From: Pseudomonadota bacterium
GTDB lineage: Bacteria; Pseudomonadota; Alphaproteobacteria; Sphingomonadales; Sphingomonadaceae
Direction of reading: 5' to 3'
Assembly (NCBI GenBank): GCA_023387085.1
Contig: JAEWIL010000203.1
Span: 16,583-80,582 of the forward strand
DNA: 64,000 nt
The first letter of the stretch is position 1. Each line of letters begins with the position of its first letter. Made by a program: the position numbers and the translations under genes. Under the pieces are notes generated by a model. That model ran no database searches. It was not told the DNA's origin and saw only the letters and a list, made by a program, of their open reading frames with translations. Shown in pieces: positions 35,822-44,616 of the stretch.

Positions 35822-36625
35822 ATGAACCTAAACGACATGTTCGGCCTCGACGGCCGCATCGCGCTCGTCACCGGCGGCTCGCGCGGGATCGGCAAGATGA
35901 TCGTCGAGGGCTATCTCGCCGCGGGATGCGCGCGGGTCTATATCTCGGCGCGCAAGACCGCACAGATCGAGGAAGCCGTCGCCGATTTCGAGACGCGTTA
36001 TCCCGGCAAGGTCATCGGGCTTCCGGTGGACCTCTCGACCGTCGAAGGCTGCCGCGCGCTCGCCAAGGAACTGGAAGCCCGCGAAGAACGCCTCGACATC
36101 CTCGTCAACAATGCCGGCGCGGCGTGGGGCGAACCCTTCGAAGGTTTCCCCGAGGCGGGCTGGGACAAGGTGATGGACATCAACGTCAAATCGCCCTTCT
36201 TCCTGACGCAAGCGCTCCACGGGCTGCTCAAGGCGGGGGGCAGCGCCGAACGCCCGGCGAAGGTCATCAATATCGGCTCGATCGACGGCATGCGCCTCAA
36301 CCCGTGGGAAACCTACAGCTACCACGCCTCGAAGGCCGCGATCCTCTACCTCACCAAGCGCATGGCGGCGCGGTTGGTCACCGACCATATCCTCGTCACC
36401 GCGATTGCCCCCGGCGCCTTCCAGTCGGACATGAACAAGGCGGCGCGCGACCATGGTGATGCGGTGGCAAAAAGCATCCCGGTGAAGCGGATCGGCGTGC
36501 CCGAGGATATGGCCGGCGCCGCGATCTTCCTCGCGTCGAAGGCGGGCGACTATGTCGTCGGCGACACGGTCACGGTCGACGGCGGGCTGGTGCACGGCGA
36601 CCTCAAGACCAGCATCGACGCGTAA
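35822..36625 (+). CDS. Short-chain dehydrogenase/reductase (RhlG-like)
   Basis: Classical SDR of 267 residues with TGGSRGIGKMIVEGYLAAGC, Arg after strand 2 (YISARKTA, NADPH type), NNAGAAWG and the YHASK catalytic pair. The fold pattern with the SIDGM segment recalls RhlG/FabG-like 3-ketoacyl reductases. It follows the acyl-CoA dehydrogenase pair across a repeat element, so it may belong to the same pathway. Exact substrate unknown. Confidence 0.83.
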   Translation: MNLNDMFGLDGRIALVTGGSRGIGKMIVEGYLAAGCARVYISARKTAQIEEAVADFETRYPGKVIGLPVDLSTVEGCRALAKELEAREERLDILVNNAGAAWGEPFEGFPEAGWDKVMDINVKSPFFLTQALHGLLKAGGSAERPAKVINIGSIDGMRLNPWETYSYHASKAAILYLTKRMAARLVTDHILVTAIAPGAFQSDMNKAARDHGDAVAKSIPVKRIGVPEDMAGAAIFLASKAGDYVVGDTVTVDGGLVHGDLKTSIDA

Positions 36626-36642
36626 GGCCGCCTTTCATTTCT

Positions 36643-36715
36643 CGTCATCCCGGACGTGATCCGGGGTCCATAACCGCGCCGCAGGAATGGATGCCGGATC
36701 AAGTCCGACATGACG
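36643..36715. repeat. Dispersed inverted repeat (CGTCA...TGACG), copy 2
   Basis: CGTCATCCCGGACGTGATCC at the left and the inverted GGATCAAGTCCGACATGACG at the right, a 73-base element closely matching the one at 18780-18856. It lies after the SDR and before a lipoprotein gene. Confidence 0.8.
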
Positions 36716-36783
36716 GGTTGCAGGATGTTGACCCTGTTCGCGTGCCGGTGTATTATTCAATTAATGCACCAAGGAGATGGGCC

Positions 36784-37299
36784 ATGCGTTTTGCCTTTCT
36801 GATCCCCCCGATAATTCTTCTCACCGCCTGCGGACAGGCCGAGGAGAGGAAGGACAAGACCGAGGTTTCGATCGACGCGGGCGACGAGCATGGCGGCGTC
36901 CATATCACGGCGGGCAAGGATGGCAGCCGGATCAAGATCGGCGGCGACGGGGCCGGCATCGACATGAAAGTCCCCGATTTCGTCGACCTCGATATCGAGG
37001 GCGATTTCGACATCGACGGTGTGAAGCTCTATCCGGGCAGCAACGTCACGACGGTCAACGTCGATGCGAACGCCAAGGACGGCACCGACCGTGCGAAGGT
37101 CGAGCTCGGCTTCACCTCGCCAGCGGCACCCGCGAAAGCGGCCGGCTGGATGGCGGGCGAGTTCGCCAGGAAGGGCGTTCAGGTCACGCGCACCGGCGAC
37201 ACGCTGGCAGGCAAGACCAAGGACGGCGATCATTTCACGATCAGCTTCGCCCCCGACGGCGCGAATGCCAAGGGCAAGGTGCTGATCACCAAGGGGTGA
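36784..37299 (+). CDS. Lipoprotein of unknown function
   Basis: 171-residue predicted lipoprotein with lipobox LTAC about 16 residues from the start. The mature protein is Asp/Gly-rich in its first half (repeats of IDxGDE and DxxGDFDIDG types) and then has a basic, Lys-rich C-terminal domain ending in VLITKG. No family recognised. AAGGAGATGGGCC precedes the ATG at 36784; the same frame is open further up but without a signal peptide. Convergent with ppc. Confidence 0.75.
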   Translation: MRFAFLIPPIILLTACGQAEERKDKTEVSIDAGDEHGGVHITAGKDGSRIKIGGDGAGIDMKVPDFVDLDIEGDFDIDGVKLYPGSNVTTVNVDANAKDGTDRAKVELGFTSPAAPAKAAGWMAGEFARKGVQVTRTGDTLAGKTKDGDHFTISFAPDGANAKGKVLITKG

Positions 37300-37315
37300 T
37301 CGCGGCGCCCCGACG

Positions 37316-37401
37316 CGTCATTGCGAGCGAAGCGAAGCAATCCAGGGCGGGTTTACGCACGCGCTGGATTGCCGCGTCGCCTTCGGCTCGTCACAATGAC
37401 G
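37316..37401. repeat. Long inverted repeat (CGTCATTGCGAGCG...), possible bidirectional terminator
   Basis: 86 bases, left arm CGTCATTGCGAGCGAAGCGA and AAGCAATCCAG paired with CTGGATTGCCGCGTCGCCTTCG and CTCGTCACAATGACG. This type of dispersed palindrome is widespread in proteobacteria. It occupies the convergent gap between the lipoprotein gene and ppc, where it could end transcription from both sides. Single copy in the window. Confidence 0.8.
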
Positions 37402-37411
37402 CAGTTTGGGT

Positions 37412-40108
37412 CTACCCGCTGTTTCTGAGCGCCGTTGCGATCGCGTTGATCGTCAACTGGATGCCTTCGCCGATCCGCGGATCGGTCTCGCCCGCGCGGT
37501 GGCGCTTCATCAGTTCGATCTGGAGCAGGTTGAGCGGTTCGATATAGGGCAGGCGCAGCCGGATCGACGCCTCGAGCGCCGGATTCTTCTCGAGCAGCCG
37601 CGCCTGGCCGGTGATGCCCAGCAGCCCGTCATGCGCGCGGTTCCACCCGTCGCGGATGCGGGTAAAGATCGCGTCGTGCCCGTCGATATGGCTCGCGAGT
37701 TCGGCATAGCGCGCCGCAATCCCCATGTCGGACTTCGCGAGCACCATCTCCATATTGCCGAGCAATGCCGCGAAGAAGGGCCAGCCCGCCGCCATATCGG
37801 CGAGCAGCACCTTGTCCTCGAACGCCGCGAAACCCTCGCCGGTGCCGTACCAGCCGGGCAGCATCGCGCGCGACTGCGCCCAACTGAACACCCACGGGAT
37901 CGCGCGCAGATCCTCGATCGCGCTGCTTTTCGTCCGGCTCGACGGCCGCGACCCGATCTTCAGCGTCGCAATCTCGGCGATCGGCGTCATCGCGCGAAAG
38001 AAATCCTTGAACGCCGGCGTGTCGTAGACGAGCCCGCGATAGGCGGCGAAGGCGGTGCCGGACAGCCTGTCCATCGCCGCGGCAAAGCGCGCGGCGTCGG
38101 CATGGCTCAGCGCCTCGGGTTCGAGGCTCGCGAGCAGGCTTGCCGATACCATCGCCTCCAGGTTCGTGGCCGCGCTGTCGGCTGTGCCATATTTGGCGGC
38201 GATCACCTCGCCCTGTTCGGTGATGCGGATGCGCCCCTGCACCGTACCCGCGGGCTGCGCGCGGATCGCGGCGAAGGCGCTGCCACCGCCGCGTCCGACC
38301 GCGCCGCCGCGGCCATGGAAAAGCTGCATCGCGGTATCGGCTTCCTCGAACACCGGGGTCAGCGCCTGCGACGCCTGATACAGCCCCCAAGTCGACGTCA
38401 GATAGCCGCCGTCCTTGTTCGAATCCGAATAGCCGATCATCACTTCCTGATGCCCGCGCCGGCAGATTTGCGGGCCGATCTCAGGCATCGCGAAATAGCG
38501 CGTCATGATCCCGGGCGCGCGGCCCAGGTCGTCGATCGTCTCGAACAGCGGAACGACCATCAAATTCGCCTTGCCGGCCTCGCCACCGCTTCGCCACAGT
38601 CCCGCCTCGCGCGCAAGGACATGGACTTCGAGCAGGTCGGACAAATCCTGCGCCATGCTGATGATCCACTGGCAGATCGCGTCGTTGCCCAGCCGCGCGC
38701 GGACGTCGGCGGCGGCATGGATGATGGCGAGTTCGCCGGCGGTCTCGTCGCTCCACTGGTGCCATGGCGCGGCGAGCGGCCGGTCGCTGGCGAGTTCGGC
38801 AGTGAGCAGCGCGACGCGCGCTTCCTCGTCGAGCGCCCGATAGTCGGCGCACACGCCCGATACCGACAGCAATTCGGCAAGCACGCGCTCGTGGACGGCG
38901 CTGTTCTGCCGCATGTCGAGCGTCGCGAGATGGAAGCCGAACACCTCGACCGCGCGGATCAGTCGTCCGAGCGCGCCGATGCCGCCAAACTGGCCCTGGC
39001 TGTTCGCCGACAGGCCGTTGGCGATGGTGACGAGATCGCGGCGGAAATCGGCGGGCGTGTCATAGGGCTCGCCGGTCAACGCAGATGGACGCGGCGGCGT
39101 GCGCCCGACGATCTCGGCGTAAGTAGCGCACAGCCGAGCATAAATGCCTGACAACGCGCGACGGTAGGGCTCGTCGCGCCGGCTCGGCGCCACGTCGCCG
39201 CTCGCCTCGGCCAGCGCCTCGACCGCGTCGGGAACCGCGGCAAGGCTCGCCGACACCGACAGCTCGGCGCCAAGGGCGTGGACCGCATCGATATAATGGC
39301 CCAGCACCGCGGCGGCGTTGCGGCTCGTCGCCATGTGCATCGTCTCGGCGGTGACGAAAGGGTTGCCGTCGCGGTCGCCGCCGATCCAGCTGCCGACGCG
39401 CAGGAAGCTGGCGGGGCGCTGACCCAATTCGGCTTCCCAGCGCGCATAGAGTTTCGGCACGACGGGCAGGAACACGTCGCGCAGATAGGTCAGTGCATTG
39501 TCGATCTCGTCGGCGACGAACAATTTTTCGGTGCGCAGCGGGCGCGTCTGCCACAACAGGACGATCTGCCGCCGGATGGCATCCTCGACCCCGTCACCCT
39601 CGGGCGTTTCGTCGACGCCGGCATCGCGCAGCAGCATCAGCTCGGCGATGCGGTTCTTGTGGTCGAGCACCGACTTGCGGCGCACCTCGGTCGGGTGCGC
39701 GGTCAGCACCGGCGCGACGAGCGACGCGCTCAGCAGCGCCGCGATCGCATCGCCGTCGATGCCGTCGCCTTTCAGTTTCCCGATCGCCGCCGCGACGGTC
39801 GCCTCGGGCTCGGCGGCGACCCCTTGGCGATCCTCGGCGAGATTGGCGAGCATCGAAAACAGCATGAAGCCGCGCACGAAGGCGATCGTGTCGTCGAGGC
39901 TCAGCGCATCGAGCCCTGGATCGATCGCCTCGGCCCCCGCGATGCCGCGATGCCGGTCGACGCTCGACGAACGGATATATTCGGTCTGGCGGAACAGCTT
40001 TTCGCCGCCATAGGCGCGGATGACGTCGCCGAGGATCCGTCCGAGATAGCGGATGTCGGGATTTTGCGAGATCTGGATCGGTGGGCCCATGGGCGCAGGT
40101 TGCTGCAC
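37412..40108 (-). CDS. ppc: Phosphoenolpyruvate carboxylase
   Basis: Anaplerotic enzyme making oxaloacetate from PEP and bicarbonate, 898 residues. The catalytic TAHPTEVRRKSVLDHK with its His, GGDRDGNPFVT, GYSDSNKDGGYLTSTW and FHGRGGAVGRGGGSAF signatures are all present in order. The C-terminus ends RNSG, close to the family's QNTG end that enters the active site. First Met at 40108; Met7 is also possible. Not in an operon; a long inverted repeat lies past the stop. Confidence 0.98.
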   Translation of the reverse strand: MQQPAPMGPPIQISQNPDIRYLGRILGDVIRAYGGEKLFRQTEYIRSSSVDRHRGIAGAEAIDPGLDALSLDDTIAFVRGFMLFSMLANLAEDRQGVAAEPEATVAAAIGKLKGDGIDGDAIAALLSASLVAPVLTAHPTEVRRKSVLDHKNRIAELMLLRDAGVDETPEGDGVEDAIRRQIVLLWQTRPLRTEKLFVADEIDNALTYLRDVFLPVVPKLYARWEAELGQRPASFLRVGSWIGGDRDGNPFVTAETMHMATSRNAAAVLGHYIDAVHALGAELSVSASLAAVPDAVEALAEASGDVAPSRRDEPYRRALSGIYARLCATYAEIVGRTPPRPSALTGEPYDTPADFRRDLVTIANGLSANSQGQFGGIGALGRLIRAVEVFGFHLATLDMRQNSAVHERVLAELLSVSGVCADYRALDEEARVALLTAELASDRPLAAPWHQWSDETAGELAIIHAAADVRARLGNDAICQWIISMAQDLSDLLEVHVLAREAGLWRSGGEAGKANLMVVPLFETIDDLGRAPGIMTRYFAMPEIGPQICRRGHQEVMIGYSDSNKDGGYLTSTWGLYQASQALTPVFEEADTAMQLFHGRGGAVGRGGGSAFAAIRAQPAGTVQGRIRITEQGEVIAAKYGTADSAATNLEAMVSASLLASLEPEALSHADAARFAAAMDRLSGTAFAAYRGLVYDTPAFKDFFRAMTPIAEIATLKIGSRPSSRTKSSAIEDLRAIPWVFSWAQSRAMLPGWYGTGEGFAAFEDKVLLADMAAGWPFFAALLGNMEMVLAKSDMGIAARYAELASHIDGHDAIFTRIRDGWNRAHDGLLGITGQARLLEKNPALEASIRLRLPYIEPLNLLQIELMKRHRAGETDPRIGEGIQLTINAIATALRNSG

Positions 40109-40156
40109 CGCAACAGACGCTGCGTCAAGCAGCGCATAGCTATGCCTCGCGACAGA

Positions 40157-40573
40157 TCAGTTCGTCTTGACGAGGTTGAGCATTCCCATATCGATCGCGG
40201 GGCGACCATCGAACGCAACGGAATTGCGCGTGTCGGTGATGAACATCAGTCGCCCCGATGCGTCGGTGATCCGCGCCGACACCGCATAGCTGTGCCGCGG
40301 ATCGAGCTGGCGCTGGTCGACGGTCAGGCGGAACGCAAGGGGCACCTGCCGGCCATCGGCGGTGAAGCTTTGCTGCGCGATCGTGCGCGTCGGCGCGTCG
40401 GCCAGGCTGACATCCTCCAGCCGGACTTCGACTTGCGCCGTCGGTGGCAGCGCGATGCGCTCGCGATACGGGATGCTGCCGGTGACCGCGACCGGCTTTT
40501 CGGACGGCATGACCGCCGCGCAGGCGGTAAGCGACAAGGCGATGGGGGCGGCGATGGCGGCGAAGCGACGCAT
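40157..40573 (-). CDS. YbaY-like lipoprotein
   Basis: 138-residue predicted lipoprotein with lipobox LTAC near residue 18. The body matches the YbaY/YscW-type beta-sandwich fold: PVAVTGSIPYRERIALPPTAQVEV, LEDVSLADAP, and a final MFITDTRNSVAFDGRPA segment. The role is unknown; related proteins are outer-membrane lipoproteins of uncertain function. The ATG at 40573 gives the signal peptide; upstream open frame to 40669 lacks one. Lies 16 bases after the HNH gene stop on the same strand, so perhaps co-transcribed. Confidence 0.8.
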   Translation of the reverse strand: MRRFAAIAAPIALSLTACAAVMPSEKPVAVTGSIPYRERIALPPTAQVEVRLEDVSLADAPTRTIAQQSFTADGRQVPLAFRLTVDQRQLDPRHSYAVSARITDASGRLMFITDTRNSVAFDGRPAIDMGMLNLVKTN

Positions 40574-40589
40574 GATCTTCTCCTGCAGC

Positions 40590-41156
40590 CTAGCCTTCCA
40601 GTTCGACATCCCAATAAAGCCAGTCGATCCAGCTCTCGTGCAGATAGTTCGGCGGGAAGCAGCGGCCATTGTCCTGTAACTGCCAGCTCGTCGGGCGCCA
40701 CGGCTGCTGGTGCAGCGGCATATGCGCCTGTTGCGGCGTCCGTCCGCCCTTCTTCAGATTGCACGGCGCGCAGGCGGTCGCGACATTCTCCCACGTCGTG
40801 CGCCCGCCCAGCCGGCGCGGGACGACGTGATCGAAGGTCAGATCCTTGCCCGACCCGCAATATTGGCACGCGAAGCGGTCGCGCAGGAACAGGTTGAAGC
40901 GCGTGAACGCCGGATATTGCGACGGCTTCACATATTGGCGGAGCGCGATCACGCTCGGGATCGGCATGGTCCGGGTCGGCGAATGAATCTCGCGCTCGTA
41001 ATTTTCGACGATCGTCACGCGGTCGAGGAAAACCGCCTTGACCGCGGTCTGCCACGGCCACAGGCTCAGGGGATAATAGCTGAGCGGCGTATAGTCGGCG
41101 TTCAATACCAGTGCAGGACAAGAATCGGGATGCCGGGCGAGATCGGGATGGAACAT
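40590..41156 (-). CDS. HNH endonuclease domain protein
   Basis: Free-standing HNH nuclease-domain protein. The zinc and catalytic site is clear: CQYCGSGKDLTFDHVVPRRLGG, then NVATACAPCNLKKGGRT, i.e. CxxC, DH, and CxxC with N. The N-terminal ADYTPLSYYPLSLWPWQTAVK is strongly conserved in this bacterial family, whose function is unsettled. Start chosen at the conserved MFHPDL (188 residues); a GTG at 41201 with GGGAGG in front would give 203 residues. A candidate promoter with a dyad lies upstream. Confidence 0.85.
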   Translation of the reverse strand: MFHPDLARHPDSCPALVLNADYTPLSYYPLSLWPWQTAVKAVFLDRVTIVENYEREIHSPTRTMPIPSVIALRQYVKPSQYPAFTRFNLFLRDRFACQYCGSGKDLTFDHVVPRRLGGRTTWENVATACAPCNLKKGGRTPQQAHMPLHQQPWRPTSWQLQDNGRCFPPNYLHESWIDWLYWDVELEG

Positions 41157-41224
41157 GGCTTGGTAACGCTGCCCCCATTGCTTCGCGGGATGGCGCGCCA
41201 CTGCCTCCCGCGCGTGACACTGTC

Positions 41225-41254
41225 ATTACATGACGCCTCAGAATCTGGCGTCAA
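41225..41254 (-). promoter_or_regulatory. Candidate promoter with embedded operator-like dyad (HNH gene)
   Basis: On minus, TTGACG (41254-41249) and TGTAAT (41230-41225) with 18 bases between them. The spacer and -35 contain the perfect inverted repeat TGACGCC-N9-GGCGTCA (41231-41253), so a regulator could bind over the promoter. It lies between the divergent HNH gene and gluQ. Predicted from sequence only. Confidence 0.45.
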
Positions 41255-41326
41255 GGGGGCATCGTCCGCAAGATATGGAATGAGAATTTCGGTTGCGCCA
41301 CAGCATATGGATTCGCCGGCCTGCCC

Positions 41327-42190
41327 ATGCTGACCCGTTTCGCGCCCAGCCCGACGGGCGAACTCCACCTCGGTCATGCCTATAGCGCCGTGCTCGCGCA
41401 TGCGGCGGCGCGCGAGGCCGGAGGGCAGTTTCGGATTCGCATCGACGATATCGACGGCAGCCGCTCGCGCGAGGCCTATGTCGCGGCGTCGCTCGCCGAT
41501 GTCGCATGGCTGGGGATCGATTGGGAGGGCGATCCGGTGCGCCAGTCGACGCATCTCGGGCGATATGCCGCCGCACTCGACGATTTGCGCGCGCAGGGTG
41601 TCGTCTATCCCTGCTTCTGTACCCGCGCCGACATTGCCGAGAGCCTCACCGCGCCGCACGGGCCGCCCAAAGCTTCGGTCGCCGCGATCTACCCCGGCAC
41701 GTGCCGCAGTCTGCCGGCAGCCGAACGCGAACGCCGTCTCGCCGGCGAACCGCATAGCTGGCGCCTCGACATGGCGCGGGCGGTCGCGCTTGCCGGCGAC
41801 CTCGACTGGGAAGAGCAGGGGCAGGGTATGCGCGCTGCCGATCCCGCCGCGCACGGCGACGTGGTTCTCGCGCGGAAGGACGCTCCGGCCAGCTATCATA
41901 TTGCGAGTACGCTCGACGATGCGGCGATGGGGGTGACGCATGTTATCCGCGGCGCCGACCTGATCGCGTCGACCGACGTCCACCGCCTGCTTCAGGCGCT
42001 GCTCGGGCTGCCGACCCCGCTCTATCGCCATCATGGGCTCGTCTGCGGCGCTGACGGCAAGCGCCTCGCCAAGCGCGATGCCGCCGCCTCGCTCGCCGCG
42101 CTTCGCGAAGCCGGCATCGACGGACCCGCGCTCGCGGCCGATTTGCTCCGCGATCGGCTTCCCGCTGGATATTCGCTGCAAAATCCCTAA
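41327..42190 (+). CDS. gluQ: Glutamyl-Q tRNA(Asp) synthetase
   Basis: Truncated glutamyl-tRNA synthetase paralogue, 287 residues, lacking the anticodon-binding domain. It attaches glutamate to queuosine in tRNA(Asp). The HIGH-like motif is APSPTGELHLGHAYSA and the KMSKS position reads GKRLAKRD. The cysteines in PCFCTRAD and PGTCR are the zinc site of this type. Divergent from the HNH gene; followed by a HIG1 gene after 9 bases. A queuosine-precursor transporter gene of the same modification pathway lies at 53469. Confidence 0.95.
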   Translation: MLTRFAPSPTGELHLGHAYSAVLAHAAAREAGGQFRIRIDDIDGSRSREAYVAASLADVAWLGIDWEGDPVRQSTHLGRYAAALDDLRAQGVVYPCFCTRADIAESLTAPHGPPKASVAAIYPGTCRSLPAAERERRLAGEPHSWRLDMARAVALAGDLDWEEQGQGMRAADPAAHGDVVLARKDAPASYHIASTLDDAAMGVTHVIRGADLIASTDVHRLLQALLGLPTPLYRHHGLVCGADGKRLAKRDAAASLAALREAGIDGPALAADLLRDRLPAGYSLQNP

Positions 42191-42199
42191 ATAGGGTGC

Positions 42200-42424
42200 A
42201 TGCAGATCATCCTCGTCCTTGCGGTCGTCGCGGCCGCCGGCCTCGTCCTCTTCTCGCTCGCGCGCGGGCTCATCTATTTCGCCAAGGGCCACCAGGCGGC
42301 GATCGACGGCAATGTCCACGAAAACCAGGTGCTCCAGAACAGGATGATGATGGCCCGCGTCAAGTGGCAGGCGATCACCATCATCCTGCTCATCGTCATC
42401 GGCCTGACCGCCGCGGGTAGCTGA
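42200..42424 (+). CDS. HIG1 domain small membrane protein
   Basis: 74-residue protein with two hydrophobic helices (about residues 2-24 and 56-72) joined by a polar loop, the twin-transmembrane layout of the HIG1/hypoxia-induced family. The loop bears RGLIYFAKGHQAA and a QNRMMMARVKWQ segment like the family signature. Homologues associate with respiratory supercomplexes in mitochondria; a bacterial role is unclear. It follows gluQ by 9 bases and precedes a repeat. Confidence 0.85.
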   Translation: MQIILVLAVVAAAGLVLFSLARGLIYFAKGHQAAIDGNVHENQVLQNRMMMARVKWQAITIILLIVIGLTAAGS

Positions 42425-42440
42425 TCGGGTCGTTCCTTTT

Positions 42441-42522
42441 CGGTTCGTGTCGAGCGAAGTCGGGACACCCATCGACCTTGCGCCGACCCGAACGGCATCC
42501 CTGCTTTGCTCGATGCGAACCG
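42441..42522. repeat. Dispersed palindromic repeat, copy B
   Basis: About 82 bases, matching copy A at 20551: GTGTCGAGCGAAGTCGGGA in the left arm, TCCCTGCTTTGCTCGATGCG in the right. Compensating stem changes relative to copy A keep the pairing. Lies between the HIG1 and adenosyltransferase genes. Confidence 0.8.
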
Positions 42523-42551
42523 GGTCGGGTTCAAACTCCGGATAGTCTGCC

Positions 42552-43133
42552 ATGGTCAAGCTGAACAAGATCTATACGCGCACCGGCGACGACGGCACCA
42601 CCGGCCTCGTCGACGGGTCGCGCATCGCCAAATCGGCACCGCTGATGGCGGCGATCGGCGACGTCGACGAAGCGAACAGCGCCATCGGCCTCGCCGCCGC
42701 CGCGCTTGATTCCGCGAGCGACGAGGCGGCAATGCTGTCGCGGATCCAGAACGAGATGTTCGACCTCGGCGCCGACCTTGCGACCCCGCCCGACATCCAG
42801 TTCGGCTTCGGTCCGCACGAGATGGCGCTGCGCATCGTGCCAAGCCAGATCGCGCGGCTCGAGGACGAGATCGACCGCATGAACGCCGGTCTCGACGCGC
42901 TCCGCAGTTTCATCCTGCCCGGCGGGACCGAGGCAGCGGCGCGTCTCCATCTGGCGCGGGCGGTGACCCGCCGCGCCGAACGCGCGGCCGTGGCCGCGAA
43001 CGCCGAGCGCGATCTCAATCCGCTCGCACTCAATTATCTCAATCGCCTGTCGGACCATCTGTTCGTGTTGTCGCGGCATATCAACGCCGCGGCCGGTGGC
43101 GATATTCTCTGGAAACCCGGCGCCACGCGCTGA
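42552..43133 (+). CDS. Cob(I)yrinic acid a,c-diamide adenosyltransferase (PduO type)
   Basis: ATP:cobalamin adenosyltransferase of 193 residues, transferring adenosyl to Co(I) corrinoids to give coenzyme B12. The N-terminal KIYTRTGDDGTTGLVDGSRIAK and the later LPGGTEAAARLHLARAVTRRAER are the PduO/MMAB signatures. Without a cobalamin gene cluster nearby, it most likely recycles or activates corrinoid for B12-dependent enzymes such as methylmalonyl-CoA mutase in propionyl-CoA (valine) catabolism; that link is inferred. Confidence 0.92.
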   Translation: MVKLNKIYTRTGDDGTTGLVDGSRIAKSAPLMAAIGDVDEANSAIGLAAAALDSASDEAAMLSRIQNEMFDLGADLATPPDIQFGFGPHEMALRIVPSQIARLEDEIDRMNAGLDALRSFILPGGTEAAARLHLARAVTRRAERAAVAANAERDLNPLALNYLNRLSDHLFVLSRHINAAAGGDILWKPGATR

Positions 43134-43239
43134 TCATCGGATCTTCCCTTCCGCGAAGCGGTGGGAGGGAACTACCGGAGGCGGAGAAGGACAATAGGCA
43201 CTGGCTATGCCCGGGAAGGATATTGTTCCCTGAATGTTC

Positions 43240-43268
43240 TAGACAATTCGCCGTCGTGTAACGATAAT
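43240..43268 (+). promoter_or_regulatory. Candidate promoter of egtB-egtD
   Basis: TAGACA (43240-43245) and GATAAT (43263-43268) separated by 17 bases, a near-consensus sigma-70 promoter. It lies about 46 bases before the egtB ATG. The upstream part of this 181-base gap holds only weak dyads. Confidence 0.55.
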
Positions 43269-43314
43269 TGCCCAAGCCGCGAAACCGACTCGCACTTCGG
43301 GGGATTGTCTCAGC

Positions 43315-44601
43315 ATGGCCAGCCGTACCCACGCTTCGAATCCTGTCGATATGCTGAAAGACTTGACGGGCCGCTTCGCCGCGACGCGGCGTCTGTCGAT
43401 CGATCTGGTGGCGACGCTGTCCGATGCCGATGCGAGCGCGCAGTCGATGCCCGACGCCTCGCCCGCCAAATGGCACCTCGCGCATACGACATGGTTCTTC
43501 GAAACCTTCGTGCTGCGCGACCATCTGCCCGGCTATCGCCTGTTCGACACCCGCTACCCCTATTTGTTCAACAGCTATTATGAGGCGGAGGGGCCGCGCC
43601 ATGCCCGCCCCAGTCGAGGATTGCTGACGCGTCCCTCGCTCGACGAAGTGTGCGTGTGGCGCGCGCATGTCGATGCGGCGGTGCAGACCGCGCTTCCGGC
43701 GTTGCCGGCGATCGCGCAAACGCTCGTCGAACTCGGCATCCATCACGAGCAGCAGCATCAGGAATTGCTGCTCACCGACATCAAGCATCTGTTCGCCCAG
43801 AACCCGCTCGGCCCTGCGGTATGGGAAAACGCAATCGCGAATGAAGTTGCGCAGTTTTCCGCCGATTTCGGACAGGCCGGTGCGCTGCAATGGATCCGGG
43901 GAGCGGAGGGTATCGTTGCGGTGGGCCATGGTGGCGATGGCTTCGCCTTTGATTGCGAGGGCCCGCGCCACGAGGCCTTGCTCGCTCCGCACGCGCTGGC
44001 GAACCGTCCGGTCAGCAACCGCGAGTGGCAGGAATTCATTGCCGACGGCGGCTATCATACACCCTCGCTCTGGCTCAGCGACGGCTGGGCGTGGGTGCAG
44101 GCCGCAAATATCGAGGCTCCGGCCTATTGGGACGACGGGCGCCACTTCACCCTTTCGGGCTGGCGCGCGATCGACCCCGACGCGCCGGTGACGCACATCA
44201 GCTTTTTCGAGGCCGATGCCTTCGCGAGCTGGGCCGGCGCGCGCCTGCCGACGGAGTTCGAATGGGAGGCCGCGGCGGTGGCATTCGATCCGGAGGGTGG
44301 CCAGCAACTCGATGCGGCCGGACCGGTGCAGCCCGGGCGCGCGCCCGGTGGTACGGGCCTTGGGCAGATGTTCGGCGGCGTGTGGGAATGGACCGGCAGC
44401 GCTTATCGTCCCTATCCTGGTTTTCGCGCCGCACCCGGCGCGGTCGGCGAATATAATGGCAAGTTCATGAGCGGACAGTTTGTGCTGCGCGGCGGCAGCT
44501 GCGCCACCCCGCGCGGCCATGTCCGCCCCTCCTACCGCAATTTCTTCTATCCCCATCAACGCTGGCAGTTCACTGGCCTGCGCCTAGCCAAGGATCTTTG
44601 A
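43315..44601 (+). CDS. egtB: Ergothioneine biosynthesis protein EgtB
   Basis: Iron-dependent sulfoxide synthase joining a thiol (cysteine or gamma-glutamylcysteine) to hercynine, 428 residues. The N-terminal DinB-like part holds the iron ligands in WHLAHTTWFFETFVL and HHEQQHQELLL. The C-terminal formylglycine-generating-enzyme-like fold shows RLPTEFEWEAAA, GGVWEWTGSAY and VLRGGSCATPRGHVRPSYRNFF. It is followed by egtD 15 bases later; EgtA and EgtC are not seen, suggesting cysteine as the sulfur donor. That is an inference. Confidence 0.95.
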   Translation: MASRTHASNPVDMLKDLTGRFAATRRLSIDLVATLSDADASAQSMPDASPAKWHLAHTTWFFETFVLRDHLPGYRLFDTRYPYLFNSYYEAEGPRHARPSRGLLTRPSLDEVCVWRAHVDAAVQTALPALPAIAQTLVELGIHHEQQHQELLLTDIKHLFAQNPLGPAVWENAIANEVAQFSADFGQAGALQWIRGAEGIVAVGHGGDGFAFDCEGPRHEALLAPHALANRPVSNREWQEFIADGGYHTPSLWLSDGWAWVQAANIEAPAYWDDGRHFTLSGWRAIDPDAPVTHISFFEADAFASWAGARLPTEFEWEAAAVAFDPEGGQQLDAAGPVQPGRAPGGTGLGQMFGGVWEWTGSAYRPYPGFRAAPGAVGEYNGKFMSGQFVLRGGSCATPRGHVRPSYRNFFYPHQRWQFTGLRLAKDL

Positions 44602-44616
44602 TATGGGCCCCCGATC

